Under the pieces are notes generated by a model, which was not told the DNA's origin, did no database searches, and saw only the letters and a list, made by a program, of their open reading frames with translations. From contig NZ_LROM01000068.1 in NCBI RefSeq assembly GCF_001758785.1, positions 1 to 63,994 on the forward strand: DNA of 63,994 nt, in the 5' to 3' direction. This document shows positions 25,507 through 35,996 of this stretch, piece after piece (within the stretch, counting starts at the first letter, position 1; each line of letters opens with the position of its first letter). This stretch comes from Duganella phyllosphaerae (lineage in GTDB: Bacteria; Pseudomonadota; Gammaproteobacteria; Burkholderiales; Burkholderiaceae_D). The translations under genes and the position numbers were made by a program.

Positions 25507-26040
25507 TTACTTGATATCGAAGATATTGATCGGTTTTGGCAGCGGTGTCTGGCTCTTGTGCCAGCGTACCAGCAGCACGCTGTACGTCAGGTAAAAGCCG
25601 GCCAGCAGGCCGAAGACCACGGTGGTAACCGGGCTGCCGAGGAAGTCCGGGTCGAGCGCGATACCGTCGTGCATATGCAGGTAAGCCTCGAACAGGCGGT
25701 AGATCAGGCGGCTGACGAACAGCATGATGATCAACAGCGGCAGGCGGCGGTCGGGCGTGTAGAAAAAGCCTTCCGGCAGGTTGCGCAGGCGCGTCAGCGA
25801 AAACTGGCGCCGGCCCAGATACGCGCCCAGTGCGGCGCCGGTCACCAGCGCGCCCAGCGCCGGCCACTTGCCGATCGAGAGCACCAGCAGGATCAGCAGC
25901 GCGGCGGCCATGATGGCCGCCATGGTGTAGTGCTTCCACAGTTCGGACTGGGTGCGGACCAGCATGGCTTTCAGGCGCGAGTAGATGCGCCATACCGCCA
26001 CCGGCACCAGCAGCAACAGCACAATAGTAGTCATTTCCAT
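25507..26040 (-). CDS. Multi-pass membrane protein, possibly DUF1453-like
   Basis: 177 residues with about five hydrophobic stretches (4-22, 42-60, 62-80, 103-122, 138-160). Charged loops include LGRRQFSLTRLRNLPEGFFYTPDRRLPL and an ending PKPINIFDIK. The overall form resembles CcdC/DUF1453-type proteins of unknown function. No enzymatic motif is visible. It is flanked by a convergent hydrolase and a divergent peptidase about 150 bp away. Confidence 0.65.
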   Translation of the reverse strand: MEMTTIVLLLLVPVAVWRIYSRLKAMLVRTQSELWKHYTMAAIMAAALLILLVLSIGKWPALGALVTGAALGAYLGRRQFSLTRLRNLPEGFFYTPDRRLPLLIIMLFVSRLIYRLFEAYLHMHDGIALDPDFLGSPVTTVVFGLLAGFYLTYSVLLVRWHKSQTPLPKPINIFDIK

Positions 26041-26188
26041 AATCTGTCCACAGCGATTTTTCGGGAACAGCGATTGTACGCCAGAGTGGTGTACCCGGCG
26101 ATTGACATTCGCGGTACGATGAGCACACTCGACCTGGCAAACTGGACTTCAGCTGCTCCCACGTCGCCGGCCACTGGAAAGGACCTCC

Positions 26189-28657
26189 ATGAATCAACCG
26201 CCCGCCAAGTTGCCCCCCGCGCTACCTGCCCACCCCGGCCTGATGGCCGCCTCGCCCAACCAGGGCGCATCCGACACCGGCTACCGCCTGCCCCCCGCAC
26301 CGCTGCAAGCGATCGTCGATGCGCCCCGGGCGCCGGCACTGAGCCTGAGCCCGCGCCGCGATACCGCCGCCGTGGTGCAAACCCCGGCGCTGCCCGGCAT
26401 TGCCGAGGTGGCGCAGCCGGAACTGAAACTGGCCGGCCTGCGCATCAACCCGCGCACCTGCGCCGGCTCGCGCTTCTCGTTCGGCACCGGCCTGTCCCTG
26501 CTCGATATCGCCAGCCGCGAGGAAAGCGCGATCGCCGGCCTGCCGCCGGACTTGCGCTTGTCGGACCTGAGCTGGTCGCCCGACCAGCGCCACCTGGCGT
26601 TTACCCACGTCTCGCTCGACAGCGACGCCGGCGCAGTGGAACTGTGGCTGGTCGATGTCGCCGCGCGGCGCGCCCGCAAGCTCTCGCCGCAGCCGCTGTC
26701 GGCGGTGCTCACGCGCGGCTTCAACTGGCTGCCCGACAGCAGCGGCCTGCTGGTGCACTGGCGCCCGGTCGGCATCGGCCAGCCGCCGCAGACGAACGGC
26801 GTGCCCACCGGCCCGATCCTGCAGGACAGCGAAGCCGATGGCGCCGTGCGCCAGCTGCGCACCTACCAGGACCTGCTGCGCAACGAGGACGACGCGCGCC
26901 TGTTCGAGTACTACATCACGGTGCAGATGGTGCTGCTGAGCGTCGATGGCAAGGCGCGTCCCATCGGCGAACCGGGCCAGTTCTCGCGCACGTCGGTGGC
27001 GCCCGGCGGCGAGTACCTGCTCACCCAAAGCGTGACGCGTCCTTATTCGTACATCGTCACCGCGTCGAGCTTCGGCGAGCGGGTGGAAGTGCGCGACCTG
27101 CACGGCATGCTGCTGCACACGGTGGCCAACCTGCCGCTCGAAGAAGGCCTGCCGCCGGGGAACGATGCCGTATCAAGCGGCGTGCGCCACGTCTCGTGGC
27201 GGGCCGACGCGCCGGCGTCACTGGTCTGGGCCGAGGCGCAGGATGGCGGCGACCCCGCGCACGAGGTGCAGGACGGCGTGCGCGACGTCGTGTACCTGCA
27301 CGCGGCGCCGTTCCACGCGCCGCCGCTGGTGCTGGCGCGCCTGACCATGCGTTATGGCGGCGTGGCCTGGGGCCGCGAGGACGTGGCGCTGGTCAGCGAA
27401 CGCTGGCACAAGACGCGCCAGTACAAGCAGTGGATGATCGCCCCTGGCCACTTGTCCACGCCGCCCGAACTGATTCATTCGGGTTCGTACGAAGACCGCT
27501 ACAACAGTCCCGGCTCACCGGTGATGCGCGCCGACGCCAGCGGCTTTCCGCGCCTGCTGATCGGCCCCAATACCACCATCCTGCTCGACGGCGCCGGCGC
27601 CACGCCCGACGGCGACCGCCCGTTCCTGGACCGCCTGAGCCTGACCACGCGCGAAAAGACCCGGCTGTTCCAGAGCCAGGCGCCGTACTTCGAAAACGTC
27701 GCGGCAGTGCTCAATGACGACGGCACGCTGCTGCTCACCACGCGCGAGTCGCCGCTCGAACGCCCCAATTACTACCTGCGCGACCTGACCCGGCCCGACG
27801 ACCGCCAGCTGCGCGCGCTCACCAGCTACCCGCACCCCACGCCGCAACTGCGCGACATCCACAAGGAGCAGATCCGCTACCCGCGCCACGACGGCGTCGA
27901 ACTGACCGCCACCCTGATGCTGCCACCCGGTTACGACGCGGTGCGCGACGGCCCGCTGCCGCTGTTGATGTGGGCGTACCCGCAGGAGTTCAAGTCTGCC
28001 GGCGCAGCCAGCCAGACCACCGGCTCGCCGTACCGTTTCAATGCGGTCAGCTACTGGGGGCCGGCTGCTTACCTGGCGATGGGTTATGCGGTGCTGGACA
28101 ATCCCTCGTTCCCGATCATCGGCAGCGGCGACGACGAGCCGAACGACACTTACCTGGCGCAGCTGGTGGCGGACGCCGAAGCGGCGGTGGAAGAAGTGGT
28201 GCGGCGCGGCGTGGGCGACCGCGCGCGGCTGGCCATCGGCGGCCATTCGTACGGCGCCTTCATGACGGGGAATTTGCTGGCGCACACGCGGCTGTTCCGC
28301 GCCGGGATCGCCCGCAGTGGCGCCTATAACCGCACCCTGACGCCGTTCGGCTTCCAGTCCGAGGAGCGGCCTTACTGGCAGGCGCCGGCCGTGTACCAGG
28401 CCATGTCGCCGTTCAATCACGCCGACCGCATCAAGGATGCGATGCTGCTGATCCACGGCGCCGAAGACAGCAACTCGGGCACGTTCCCGTTGCAGAGCGA
28501 ACGGATGTTCCAGGCGATCAAGGGACTGGGCGGGACGGCGCGGCTGGTGATGCTGCCGAACGAATCCCACGCCTACCGGGCGCGGGAGTCGATCATGCAC
28601 ATGCTGTACGAGACCAATGCGTGGCTGGACAAGTACGTCAAGAACGCCACACCTTAA
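26189..28657 (+). CDS. S9D-type prolyl-oligopeptidase-family peptidase
   Basis: 822 residues. The N-terminal part is a beta-propeller-like region (SWSPDQRHLAFTHV, WLPDSSGLLVHW, VSWRADAPASLVWAE). The catalytic alpha/beta-hydrolase domain has nucleophile S687 in GGHSYGAFM, D760 in HGAEDSNSGT and H794 in NESHAYRARESIMH. The segments GIARSGAYNRTLTPFGFQSEERPYW and PLQSERMFQAIKGLGG are very like plant chloroplast glutamyl endopeptidase (CGEP). There is no signal peptide; the start is proline-rich, so it is probably cytoplasmic and cuts peptides after Glu. The stop codon shares TTAA with the stop of tamB on the other strand. Confidence 0.9.
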   Translation: MNQPPAKLPPALPAHPGLMAASPNQGASDTGYRLPPAPLQAIVDAPRAPALSLSPRRDTAAVVQTPALPGIAEVAQPELKLAGLRINPRTCAGSRFSFGTGLSLLDIASREESAIAGLPPDLRLSDLSWSPDQRHLAFTHVSLDSDAGAVELWLVDVAARRARKLSPQPLSAVLTRGFNWLPDSSGLLVHWRPVGIGQPPQTNGVPTGPILQDSEADGAVRQLRTYQDLLRNEDDARLFEYYITVQMVLLSVDGKARPIGEPGQFSRTSVAPGGEYLLTQSVTRPYSYIVTASSFGERVEVRDLHGMLLHTVANLPLEEGLPPGNDAVSSGVRHVSWRADAPASLVWAEAQDGGDPAHEVQDGVRDVVYLHAAPFHAPPLVLARLTMRYGGVAWGREDVALVSERWHKTRQYKQWMIAPGHLSTPPELIHSGSYEDRYNSPGSPVMRADASGFPRLLIGPNTTILLDGAGATPDGDRPFLDRLSLTTREKTRLFQSQAPYFENVAAVLNDDGTLLLTTRESPLERPNYYLRDLTRPDDRQLRALTSYPHPTPQLRDIHKEQIRYPRHDGVELTATLMLPPGYDAVRDGPLPLLMWAYPQEFKSAGAASQTTGSPYRFNAVSYWGPAAYLAMGYAVLDNPSFPIIGSGDDEPNDTYLAQLVADAEAAVEEVVRRGVGDRARLAIGGHSYGAFMTGNLLAHTRLFRAGIARSGAYNRTLTPFGFQSEERPYWQAPAVYQAMSPFNHADRIKDAMLLIHGAEDSNSGTFPLQSERMFQAIKGLGGTARLVMLPNESHAYRARESIMHMLYETNAWLDKYVKNATP

Positions 28658-31600
28658 TCGAACGCCCAGCTGTACAGCACATCGAGCGCATTATTGGTCC
28701 CGGTCTGGAACTGCAGCGAGATGCGCGGATTGAGCTTGTACCGCAGTTTGACCAGGCTGGTGGCCGTCCCGGCGCCCTGCTCGAAGCTCAGGTAGGCGCG
28801 CGACGAAATCCGCTTGCCCACCGTGACCACGGTGTTTTGCAGTCCGGTGGCGGCGCCCGCAGCCGTGCCCGACCCCGAGGCCTGGCCCACGCCCAGTTCG
28901 TCGAGGCCCAGCGAGTTGGCCAGCTTGCCCTGGCCCTTGCCGCCGAACAGCGCGCCGGCAGCGGTGCTTAACAGCGCCATGTCGTTGCCCTCGGTGTTTT
29001 CGATGCCATGGCCCAGCACCAGCCAGGACAGCTTGTCGCTGTCGGGTACCGTCGGCGTGGAGATCAGCTTGGCCGATGGCGCCAGCGCCGTGCCGCGCAC
29101 TTCCACGCCGGCTTCCACGTTGGTCAAGGTCAGCGGCTCGCCTTCGGGACGGCGGCGCACGGCCACGATGTTCAGGCCAGGGTTGTCGTAGGCGCCGGTG
29201 AAGTTGATCACGCCCCGGTCGATCGCCAGCTTCTGGCCATACGCCGCGTACGTGCCGCCCACCACCCGGATCGAACCGTTCACGCGCGGCGGCCGGCGGT
29301 CGGTAATGCGCACCCGCACCGCGCCGGCCAGTTCGGTTTCGATGCCCATGCCCTTGAGTTTGAAGGCGTCGCCGAGGTCGGCCTCGACGTCGATATTGAG
29401 CGGCAAGCCCTGGGCCGGCTTGGTGGCCGGTGCGGCCGCACCCTTGCCGAGCACGACCACGTCGTTCGACAGGGTAGGCGCGTTCTCGTCACCGAGTTCG
29501 ATATTGGCGCGGTCGGCGCGGAACTTGCCGTCGAGCTGGAAGTGTCTGGCGTCGCGCACCAGCGTGCTCTGGCCGCTCAGCACCAGCAGGCGGTCGGGGC
29601 GCGACAGCACTTCGAGCTTGTCGGCGCTCAGTTTGAGCTGCATGGTCGCTTCGTTGCCGGCGTACCGGATCCAGCCGTCGGCCTGGGCCCGGCCCTGCTG
29701 GCCCTCGAAGCTCAGCGTTTGCAGCTGTAATTGGTCGCCGGTCAGGCGCGCCTGCAGCACGCCGTTGCGCAGCTTGATGCCCTGGTCGGGCAGGTTGACC
29801 ACCAGCTTCTGGCCGTTGATGTCGCCGGTCAGCTGCGGCGCGCCGATGGTGCCGCTGCCCTCCAGCGCCAGCTTGAGGATGCCGTCGATTTCCAGGCCCG
29901 GCTGGCCGGCCAGGGGCGCCAGCCACGCCAGCGAACCCATATTGGCGCTGCCGGTCACGGTGAACGGGCTGTCGTTGGCCAGGCGGCCGTTGCGCAACTG
30001 GGCGGTGCCGTCCAGGCGCGCCTGGCCCACGCGGGTGCCATCGACATTGAGCTCCACCCGCAGCGCGCCGTCGTTGACGGTGGCGCGCGCGTCCAGGGTT
30101 TTCAGGCCTAGCGGCTGCGACAGGTCGGCGCCGATGATGGTGATGTCGCCCTGTTCGCGGAACACGTGGAACGCGCCGGCCAGCACCGGTGCACTGTTCT
30201 TGGCGCCGGCTTGCAGGTTCACGCCCCAGTCGGCGCCGATGGTCATGTTGCCGCGCACGCTGTCGCGCCACGCGTCCGACAACTGGCCCAGGTACCAGAC
30301 CGGTAACGCCGTGGCCTGGCCCTTGCTGCGCCAGGCGCCGCCATTCTTTTCCAGGTTGTCGATGCGCACGCTGCCGTCGCGGATCTTGATGGTGGTGGTG
30401 CCCAGTGCGATCTGCTCGGGACGCGCCAGGCCGGCCACGCCGCTGCCACTAGGTGCCGCCAGGCGCAGCGGCGCCGGCGCCACCAGCGCCAGCGCGAAGC
30501 GGCCCTTGTTTTGCAGCGCGTCGATGGCGCCGGTCCAGGTGTCGTTGGCCCAGCCGCCCTTGACGCGCAAGGTGGCGTCGAAGTCGCTGTTGTTGGCCGA
30601 GAGCGTAATGGTGTGGGCGCTGCGCGTGCCCGCCGTTTGCAGGCGCGCCTTGGCGATCTTGATCGATGGCGATTCGTAGCCGGCAATCTCGATATCGCTG
30701 ACCAGGGGCACGTCCGCAGTCGTCGCGACTGCGCGATTGCCGGCGCCGGTACGTGCGGCCGATGCAGCCGGTGCCGCAGCCGTGCTGCCCAGGGTGGCGC
30801 TGCCACGGATACTCTCGACCTGCTGCTGGCCCGGCGCGCGCAGCTTGCTGCCGTCCATGGTCAGGGAAATCGCCGGACGCGCGGTGGTACCGGACAGGGT
30901 GCCGTTGGCGCGCAGGATACCGGCAAACTGCGGACCCAATGCCGCCAGTTGCGGCGCGTCGAGTTTCCAGTCCAGCTTATCGAGCGCGCTGCCGAAGCTG
31001 CCCTTGGCGACCAGGCTGTTGGCGCCCAGGCGCAGGTCGATGTCGGCAGTGCTGATGTCTTTGGCATTGGCCGACAACTTGGCATAGCCCGACAGCGGTG
31101 CGTTCGACAGGGTCGATGGCTGCAAGGTGAGGTTCAGCCCGGCGCGCCAGTCGGCGGACAGGCGCGCGTCGGCCGTAAAGGCGGCGTTGATGGCGCCGGC
31201 TTGCGCGGCGCCGAAAGCGGCGGGGTTGAAGCGCTGCACGGTGCCGGTCATTTTCAGTTCCGGTACTTTTGCGCTGCCGGCCATGGCGACGTCGCCGCTG
31301 GCGTGGATCACGCTGTCGTTGGCCGGGCGCTTGGCCGAGGCCAGGCCCAGGCCACGGGCGTCGGCGTCAAAGCTGGTGCGCGGCGTGTCCATGGTGCCGG
31401 TGACCACGCCGGTGGCGTTGATGGCGCCGATCAGGTCGGGGTTGACGGCGGCCAGCTGGCGCGCATCGACTTTCCAGCGCAGTTGCTCGCCCGGTGCGCC
31501 GAAGTCGCCGGCGACGGTGGCGGTGTTCTGGCCCATGGCCAGGCGTCCATCGACCCCGCTGATGTGGACCGGGTCGGCATTGAGCTTGCCGGCGCCGGTG

Positions 31601-33198
31601 AGCGGCTGGCCATACAGCTTGCTCGGCTTGACTTGGAAGTCGGCCGCCACTTTCCATGCGGGAGCGATATGACCGGCAGCGTTGACGTCGATATTGAGGT
31701 CGCCGGCCGGGTAGCTCAGTACCAGCGCCGCCGGATCGAAGTTCTGCGTGCGCACCTTGGCGCTGAATGCCTGCTGGTCCTTCAGGCTCATCTGGCCGGT
31801 GGCGTTGATGCTGCCGCTGTTTTTACCGTTGCTGGCGACCAGGCGCAGCTGCTTCAGTTGCAGCAGGGCGTCGGCCAGCGTGGCGTCGGCGTCCAGGCGC
31901 AGGCCCTTGTCGGCCAGCTTGGCGCTCAAGGTTTGCGTGGTGGCGGTGCTGGACACGACGATGTCGCCGCCGATGGCGGTCTTGTTGGCGGCCGTGTGCA
32001 GCAGCGACAAATCGAGACGGTCGGTGTGCAGCTTGAAGCTGGCGGTGTCGATGCCGCCGTCGATGGCGGTGCGCGCGACATTGCCGCCGCCGTTGAAGTG
32101 GCCGGCAGGGCCCAGGTCGAGCAGCACGTTGTCGAGCGTGGACGCGGTGAGCGTACCGCCCAGGCGGCCGCGGAACACTTCCAGCGGCAGCAGGTCCTGG
32201 TCGAGCGGACCGGCCTTGCCCTGGTTGAGCAGTTCGAACTCGCCGGCCAGTTTCTGGTCGGGCGCGATCGAGGCCTGCACCTTGAGGTTGAACTTGGCCG
32301 GCGGCAGGCCGGCGTCGAAACCGTGCGGATCGACGTCGCGGGCCACCAGGTCGATGGCGCGCAGGATCACCGGGTCGAACGGCGCCAGCGACAGCGCAGC
32401 AGTACCGCTGGCGGCGCCGGCGTCGCCCTTGGCTTTCAGTTCCAGGAGCGCCAGGCTGCCGCCGGCCTGCAACGTCAAGGTGGCCGGGGTGGGCGCCTGA
32501 CCCACTGGCGTGGCAGCGGTGCCGGGTGGGGCCGGCGTGGCGACCAGCGCCTGCGTGAGCGAGGCCGTGCCCTTGAGCGCGAACGGACGGGCCCCGGCAA
32601 TCGTCAGGTCAGCCTTGGCCAGGCCGAACGGCGTCCTGGCCGAGGCGTCCTGCAAGTGCCAGCTGGTCTTGTCGCCGTACAGGGCAAAGCGCAGATTGTC
32701 GATCACGGTGGTGCTGGTGTCGCTGGCCAGCACCAGCTTGTCGAGCCGCGCATCGGACAGGCTCAAGCGGAAAGGCGACGCCAGCGAGGCGGGCATGGTG
32801 GTCGGTTCATCGGACTTGCCGGTGCTGCGCACGGTCAGGCTGACTACGTGCAGCTCGCTGATTTGCAGGCCTTCGGAAAAATACTGCAACGGCGACCAGT
32901 TGATGTCGATGCTTTGCGCGGTGACGGTGCTGTCGGGGGTTTTATAGACCAGCTGGCCGATATGCATGCGGTGGTACAGCGAGCCGGTAACGCCGGTGAC
33001 GGAAATGCTGCCGCCGCTGGCGCTGGCCACGCGCTGCACCAGCTGCTGCAAGGTCGATTCGCGGCCGAGAAGCCAGAAGGCGCCGCCAAGCGCCAGCACC
33101 AGCACCATCAGCGAGATGAACACGCGGCGCGGCCAGCGGCGTTTTTTTTCCGGCGCCGGCGCAGTGTCCTGGGAATCGTGGTTAAGTTGGTCGGACAT
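28654..33198 (-). CDS. tamB: TamB, inner-membrane subunit of the TAM complex
   Basis: 1514 residues, within the range of TamB/YtfN. One N-terminal membrane helix (about 26-44) is followed by a very long repetitive beta-rich periplasmic body forming a hydrophobic groove. The C-terminal TamB domain (formerly DUF490) contains VRITDRRPPRVNGSIRVVGG and LAIDRGVINFTGAYDNPGLNI and ends YSWAFD. TamB spans the periplasm between the inner membrane and TamA and is implicated in phospholipid transport to the outer membrane and in insertion of some outer-membrane proteins. Its start overlaps the tamA stop by one base, so the two are co-translated. Confidence 0.95.
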   Translation of the reverse strand: MSDQLNHDSQDTAPAPEKKRRWPRRVFISLMVLVLALGGAFWLLGRESTLQQLVQRVASASGGSISVTGVTGSLYHRMHIGQLVYKTPDSTVTAQSIDINWSPLQYFSEGLQISELHVVSLTVRSTGKSDEPTTMPASLASPFRLSLSDARLDKLVLASDTSTTVIDNLRFALYGDKTSWHLQDASARTPFGLAKADLTIAGARPFALKGTASLTQALVATPAPPGTAATPVGQAPTPATLTLQAGGSLALLELKAKGDAGAASGTAALSLAPFDPVILRAIDLVARDVDPHGFDAGLPPAKFNLKVQASIAPDQKLAGEFELLNQGKAGPLDQDLLPLEVFRGRLGGTLTASTLDNVLLDLGPAGHFNGGGNVARTAIDGGIDTASFKLHTDRLDLSLLHTAANKTAIGGDIVVSSTATTQTLSAKLADKGLRLDADATLADALLQLKQLRLVASNGKNSGSINATGQMSLKDQQAFSAKVRTQNFDPAALVLSYPAGDLNIDVNAAGHIAPAWKVAADFQVKPSKLYGQPLTGAGKLNADPVHISGVDGRLAMGQNTATVAGDFGAPGEQLRWKVDARQLAAVNPDLIGAINATGVVTGTMDTPRTSFDADARGLGLASAKRPANDSVIHASGDVAMAGSAKVPELKMTGTVQRFNPAAFGAAQAGAINAAFTADARLSADWRAGLNLTLQPSTLSNAPLSGYAKLSANAKDISTADIDLRLGANSLVAKGSFGSALDKLDWKLDAPQLAALGPQFAGILRANGTLSGTTARPAISLTMDGSKLRAPGQQQVESIRGSATLGSTAAAPAASAARTGAGNRAVATTADVPLVSDIEIAGYESPSIKIAKARLQTAGTRSAHTITLSANNSDFDATLRVKGGWANDTWTGAIDALQNKGRFALALVAPAPLRLAAPSGSGVAGLARPEQIALGTTTIKIRDGSVRIDNLEKNGGAWRSKGQATALPVWYLGQLSDAWRDSVRGNMTIGADWGVNLQAGAKNSAPVLAGAFHVFREQGDITIIGADLSQPLGLKTLDARATVNDGALRVELNVDGTRVGQARLDGTAQLRNGRLANDSPFTVTGSANMGSLAWLAPLAGQPGLEIDGILKLALEGSGTIGAPQLTGDINGQKLVVNLPDQGIKLRNGVLQARLTGDQLQLQTLSFEGQQGRAQADGWIRYAGNEATMQLKLSADKLEVLSRPDRLLVLSGQSTLVRDARHFQLDGKFRADRANIELGDENAPTLSNDVVVLGKGAAAPATKPAQGLPLNIDVEADLGDAFKLKGMGIETELAGAVRVRITDRRPPRVNGSIRVVGGTYAAYGQKLAIDRGVINFTGAYDNPGLNIVAVRRRPEGEPLTLTNVEAGVEVRGTALAPSAKLISTPTVPDSDKLSWLVLGHGIENTEGNDMALLSTAAGALFGGKGQGKLANSLGLDELGVGQASGSGTAAGAATGLQNTVVTVGKRISSRAYLSFEQGAGTATSLVKLRYKLNPRISLQFQTGTNNALDVLYSWAFD

Positions 33199-35192
33199 CA
33201 GAAAGTGAATCCCAGCGAGAAGTGCAAACGATATTTTTGAACCGCGTGGCCATACGCCACGTCGACATTGAGCGGACCGACCGGGCTTTTCCAGCGCGCG
33301 CCCACGCCGTAGCCGGACTTGGGATGCAGGTCCTTGACCCGGTCGCCGGCGTTACCGGCGTCGTAGAACACGGCCGCGCCCCATGTGGGCTTGAACCAGT
33401 ACTGGTATTCGGCGCTGGCCGTGGCCAGGTAGCGCCCGCCGATGGTGGCGTCGCCTTCTTTGACGCCCAGCTCCTGGTACGCATAGCCGCGCACCGACTG
33501 GTCGCCGCCGGCGCGGAACAGGAACACCGACGGCACGCCGTTCTTGCTGCCCGAGCCGAGCGCACCGGCTTCGGCGCGCAGGATGATGTTGGAGCTGGCA
33601 CCGAACGGCTTGTAGTACACGCCGCGCAGGTAGCCGCGCACGAATTTTTCATCGGTGAGCACGGGCAGCACCGCGCCGCCGATCTGGGCGTTGATGGCAT
33701 AGCCCTTGGTGGGCAGCAGCAGGTTGTCGAGCCGGCGCCAGGTGACGGCGTACGTGAGCGGCAAACTCTTGCTGGTGGTCTTGGGGATGTTGTCCACCGA
33801 CTTGGTTTCCGACAGCAGCTCGAGCGTGAAGCTGCGCTCGAGCAGCGGCGTACCCCAGGCGCGCTTGCCGGCGATGCTCGACACGGCGGTGACTTCGCCG
33901 GCGATGTCGCTGCGCTCGTAGGTCACGCCGATGCTGTGGTTGTAACCCTCGGGCGTGATCGGAAAGTACAGATCGGTCTTGGCGGTCTGCTTCTTGGTCT
34001 CGAGCGTGAGCGCGCTTTTCATGCGCAGCCCGAACACCTGCAAGTCGTCGTAGGTGAGCGAGGCGCGGTTACCGGTGTTGGTACTGATACCGACACCGGC
34101 GCTGACATTCTTGCGCTTGTTCTCGGTCACGCGCACCAGCAGCGGCAGCGGCTCCATCGACCTGGCGGCGGTGGCAGCGGCAATGGTGGGGGCGTCGGGA
34201 TCGGTGGGCGCGCCATCGGCGGTGGCCAGCTGCTGGTCGAGCACCGCACTGAGGTCGGCGCTCACTTCCACGCTGGCGAAGTAGCCGGTGTCCTGCAGCT
34301 TGGATTGGTAGGCCTGCAAGGCCGCCTCGCTGTAATAGTCGCCGGGCTTGATCGGGTTGAGGTTGCGCACCACGGTGTCCGGGTAGCGCTTGAGGCCCTC
34401 GATGCGCAAGTCGCCGAAGCGCATCTCGGGACCGCTGTCGAGCACCACGCGCAGGTTGGCGACATGTTCTTCGGGGTCCACCGTGGCGCGGCTGTCGGTC
34501 AGTTGCGCACGCGGGTAGCGGGTTTGCACCACTTGGCGCAGGATGGCGCGCTTGGCGCCTTCCCACTCGTCCTGGCGGAACACGGCGCCTTTCTTGAGCG
34601 GCCAACTGGCCTTGAGCGTGGTGGCGTCGAACTGCTTGTCGGCCGGCTGCTCGGGATTGGGGGCAAAGCCCTCCAGGACCAGGTCGGTCTCGCCGACGCG
34701 TACCGGTTCGCCCGGCACCACCTTGACATCGACCACCGCCGGGGTGGCCGCGCGGTCGAACGTCACCGAGACTTCGGGCGTGTAGTAGCCACTGGTGGAG
34801 ACCAGCGTGCGGATCTGCTCGGGCGCGGCGCGCACCAGGCGGAACAGCTGTTCGCGCGTCATGCGCGGGCTGTCGCGGAAGCGTTCGAGGTCGAGGTTAT
34901 CTTCCAGCAGTTCTTTCAGGTCGCCGGGCGCATCGACGCGCACCGTGTACTTGATGATGACCGGTGCGGCGTTGGCGGCCACGGTGGCGTCGCTGGCAGG
35001 GACGGCGGCGGGGGGCGTGGCAGAGTCATTGGCAGGGATAGCGGCAGGGGCGGTTTGCGCGTCCTGGGCCAGCGCCAACGAGGGAACCACGGCCGTAACT
35101 GCGGTTGTTGCAAGCAGCACGGATACTTTTGTCACAAGATGTGCCAAAATTCGTGGTCTTGCCGATTTAATTGCGGGCGATGCCGGTAACAT
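33198..35192 (-). CDS. tamA: TamA, outer-membrane Omp85-family protein
   Basis: 664 residues: signal peptide (cleavage near LALAQ, about 42), POTRA-like repeats (about 75-330) and a 16-strand Omp85 barrel ending in RLHFSLGFTF, with the terminal Phe used for outer-membrane insertion. The motif GGDQSVRGYAYQELG is the Omp85 L6 loop (VRGY). Paired with TamB, it forms the translocation and assembly module. It is longer than E. coli TamA (about 577) because of Ala-rich inserts after the signal peptide and near residue 300. It is divergent from queC across about 95 bp that probably hold both promoters. Confidence 0.93.
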   Translation of the reverse strand: MLPASPAIKSARPRILAHLVTKVSVLLATTAVTAVVPSLALAQDAQTAPAAIPANDSATPPAAVPASDATVAANAAPVIIKYTVRVDAPGDLKELLEDNLDLERFRDSPRMTREQLFRLVRAAPEQIRTLVSTSGYYTPEVSVTFDRAATPAVVDVKVVPGEPVRVGETDLVLEGFAPNPEQPADKQFDATTLKASWPLKKGAVFRQDEWEGAKRAILRQVVQTRYPRAQLTDSRATVDPEEHVANLRVVLDSGPEMRFGDLRIEGLKRYPDTVVRNLNPIKPGDYYSEAALQAYQSKLQDTGYFASVEVSADLSAVLDQQLATADGAPTDPDAPTIAAATAARSMEPLPLLVRVTENKRKNVSAGVGISTNTGNRASLTYDDLQVFGLRMKSALTLETKKQTAKTDLYFPITPEGYNHSIGVTYERSDIAGEVTAVSSIAGKRAWGTPLLERSFTLELLSETKSVDNIPKTTSKSLPLTYAVTWRRLDNLLLPTKGYAINAQIGGAVLPVLTDEKFVRGYLRGVYYKPFGASSNIILRAEAGALGSGSKNGVPSVFLFRAGGDQSVRGYAYQELGVKEGDATIGGRYLATASAEYQYWFKPTWGAAVFYDAGNAGDRVKDLHPKSGYGVGARWKSPVGPLNVDVAYGHAVQKYRLHFSLGFTF

Positions 35193-35288
35193 GAGACTCC
35201 ATCAGGGGTGGTGCGTTCACCGCATGGTACCGGAATGCCCCGAATCATGGCGTACTAATAATAGTTGATACATCTGGAAAGAAAAGCA

Positions 35289-35996
35289 ATGTTGCCAACC
35301 GATTCCGCCCTGGTCCTGTTTAGCGGTGGACAAGATTCCACCACCTGCCTGGCCTGGGCGCTCAAGCATTACGCGCGGGTTGAAACCATCGGTTTCGATT
35401 ACGGCCAGCGCCACGCCGTCGAACTGACCGTGCGCCCGCAACTGATCGCCAGCCTGCGTGCGCTCAACCCGGCGTGGGACGCCAGGCTGGGCGAAGATCA
35501 CATGATCGACCTGTCGCTGATCTCCAGGATCTCGCAGACCGCGATGACCCACGATATCGCCATCGAAACCCAGGCCAACGGCCTGCCCAACACCTTTGTG
35601 CCGGGCCGCAACCTGCTGTTCATGACGGTGGCCGCCACGGTGGCTTACCGGCGCGGCCTGACGGTGCTCGTCGGCGGCATGTGCGAGACCGATTTTTCCG
35701 GCTACCCGGACTGCCGCGACGACACCATGAAGGCGCTGCAAGTGGCGCTCAACCTGGGCATGGACACCCGCACCAAGCTCGAAACCCCGCTGATGTGGCG
35801 CGACAAGCGCCAGACCTGGGAACTGGCGCAGGACCTGGGCGGCACGCCGCTGGTCGATTTGATCCGCTCCGGCACCCACACCTGCTACCTCGGTGAGCGC
35901 GGCGCCCTGCACGACTGGGGCTATGGCTGCGGCACCTGCCCGGCGTGCGAACTGCGCGCGCGCGGCTACCGCCAGTTCACGGGTACCGGGAACTAA
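35289..35996 (+). CDS. queC: 7-cyano-7-deazaguanine synthase
   Basis: 235 residues from ATG 35289, with GGAAAG upstream. QueC turns 7-carboxy-7-deazaguanine into preQ0 with ATP and ammonia, in queuosine synthesis for tRNA. Visible are the PP-loop LFSGGQDST, the GFDYGQRH segment, GRNLLF and [16 protein letters not shown], and the zinc cysteines in THTC...[11 protein letters not shown]. No other queuosine gene is in the window. The next gene begins with a GTG directly on the base after the stop. Confidence 0.96.
   Translation: MLPTDSALVLFSGGQDSTTCLAWALKHYARVETIGFDYGQRHAVELTVRPQLIASLRALNPAWDARLGEDHMIDLSLISRISQTAMTHDIAIETQANGLPNTFVPGRNLLFMTVAATVAYRRGLTVLVGGMCETDFSGYPDCRDDTMKALQVALNLGMDTRTKLETPLMWRDKRQTWELAQDLGGTPLVDLIRSGTHTCYLGERGALHDWGYGCGTCPACELRARGYRQFTGTGN

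Noticed and set aside
30511..33240. 909-codon open frame on the plus strand
   Set aside because: Antisense shadow of tamB; the product is Arg/Gly/Val-rich low complexity without domains.
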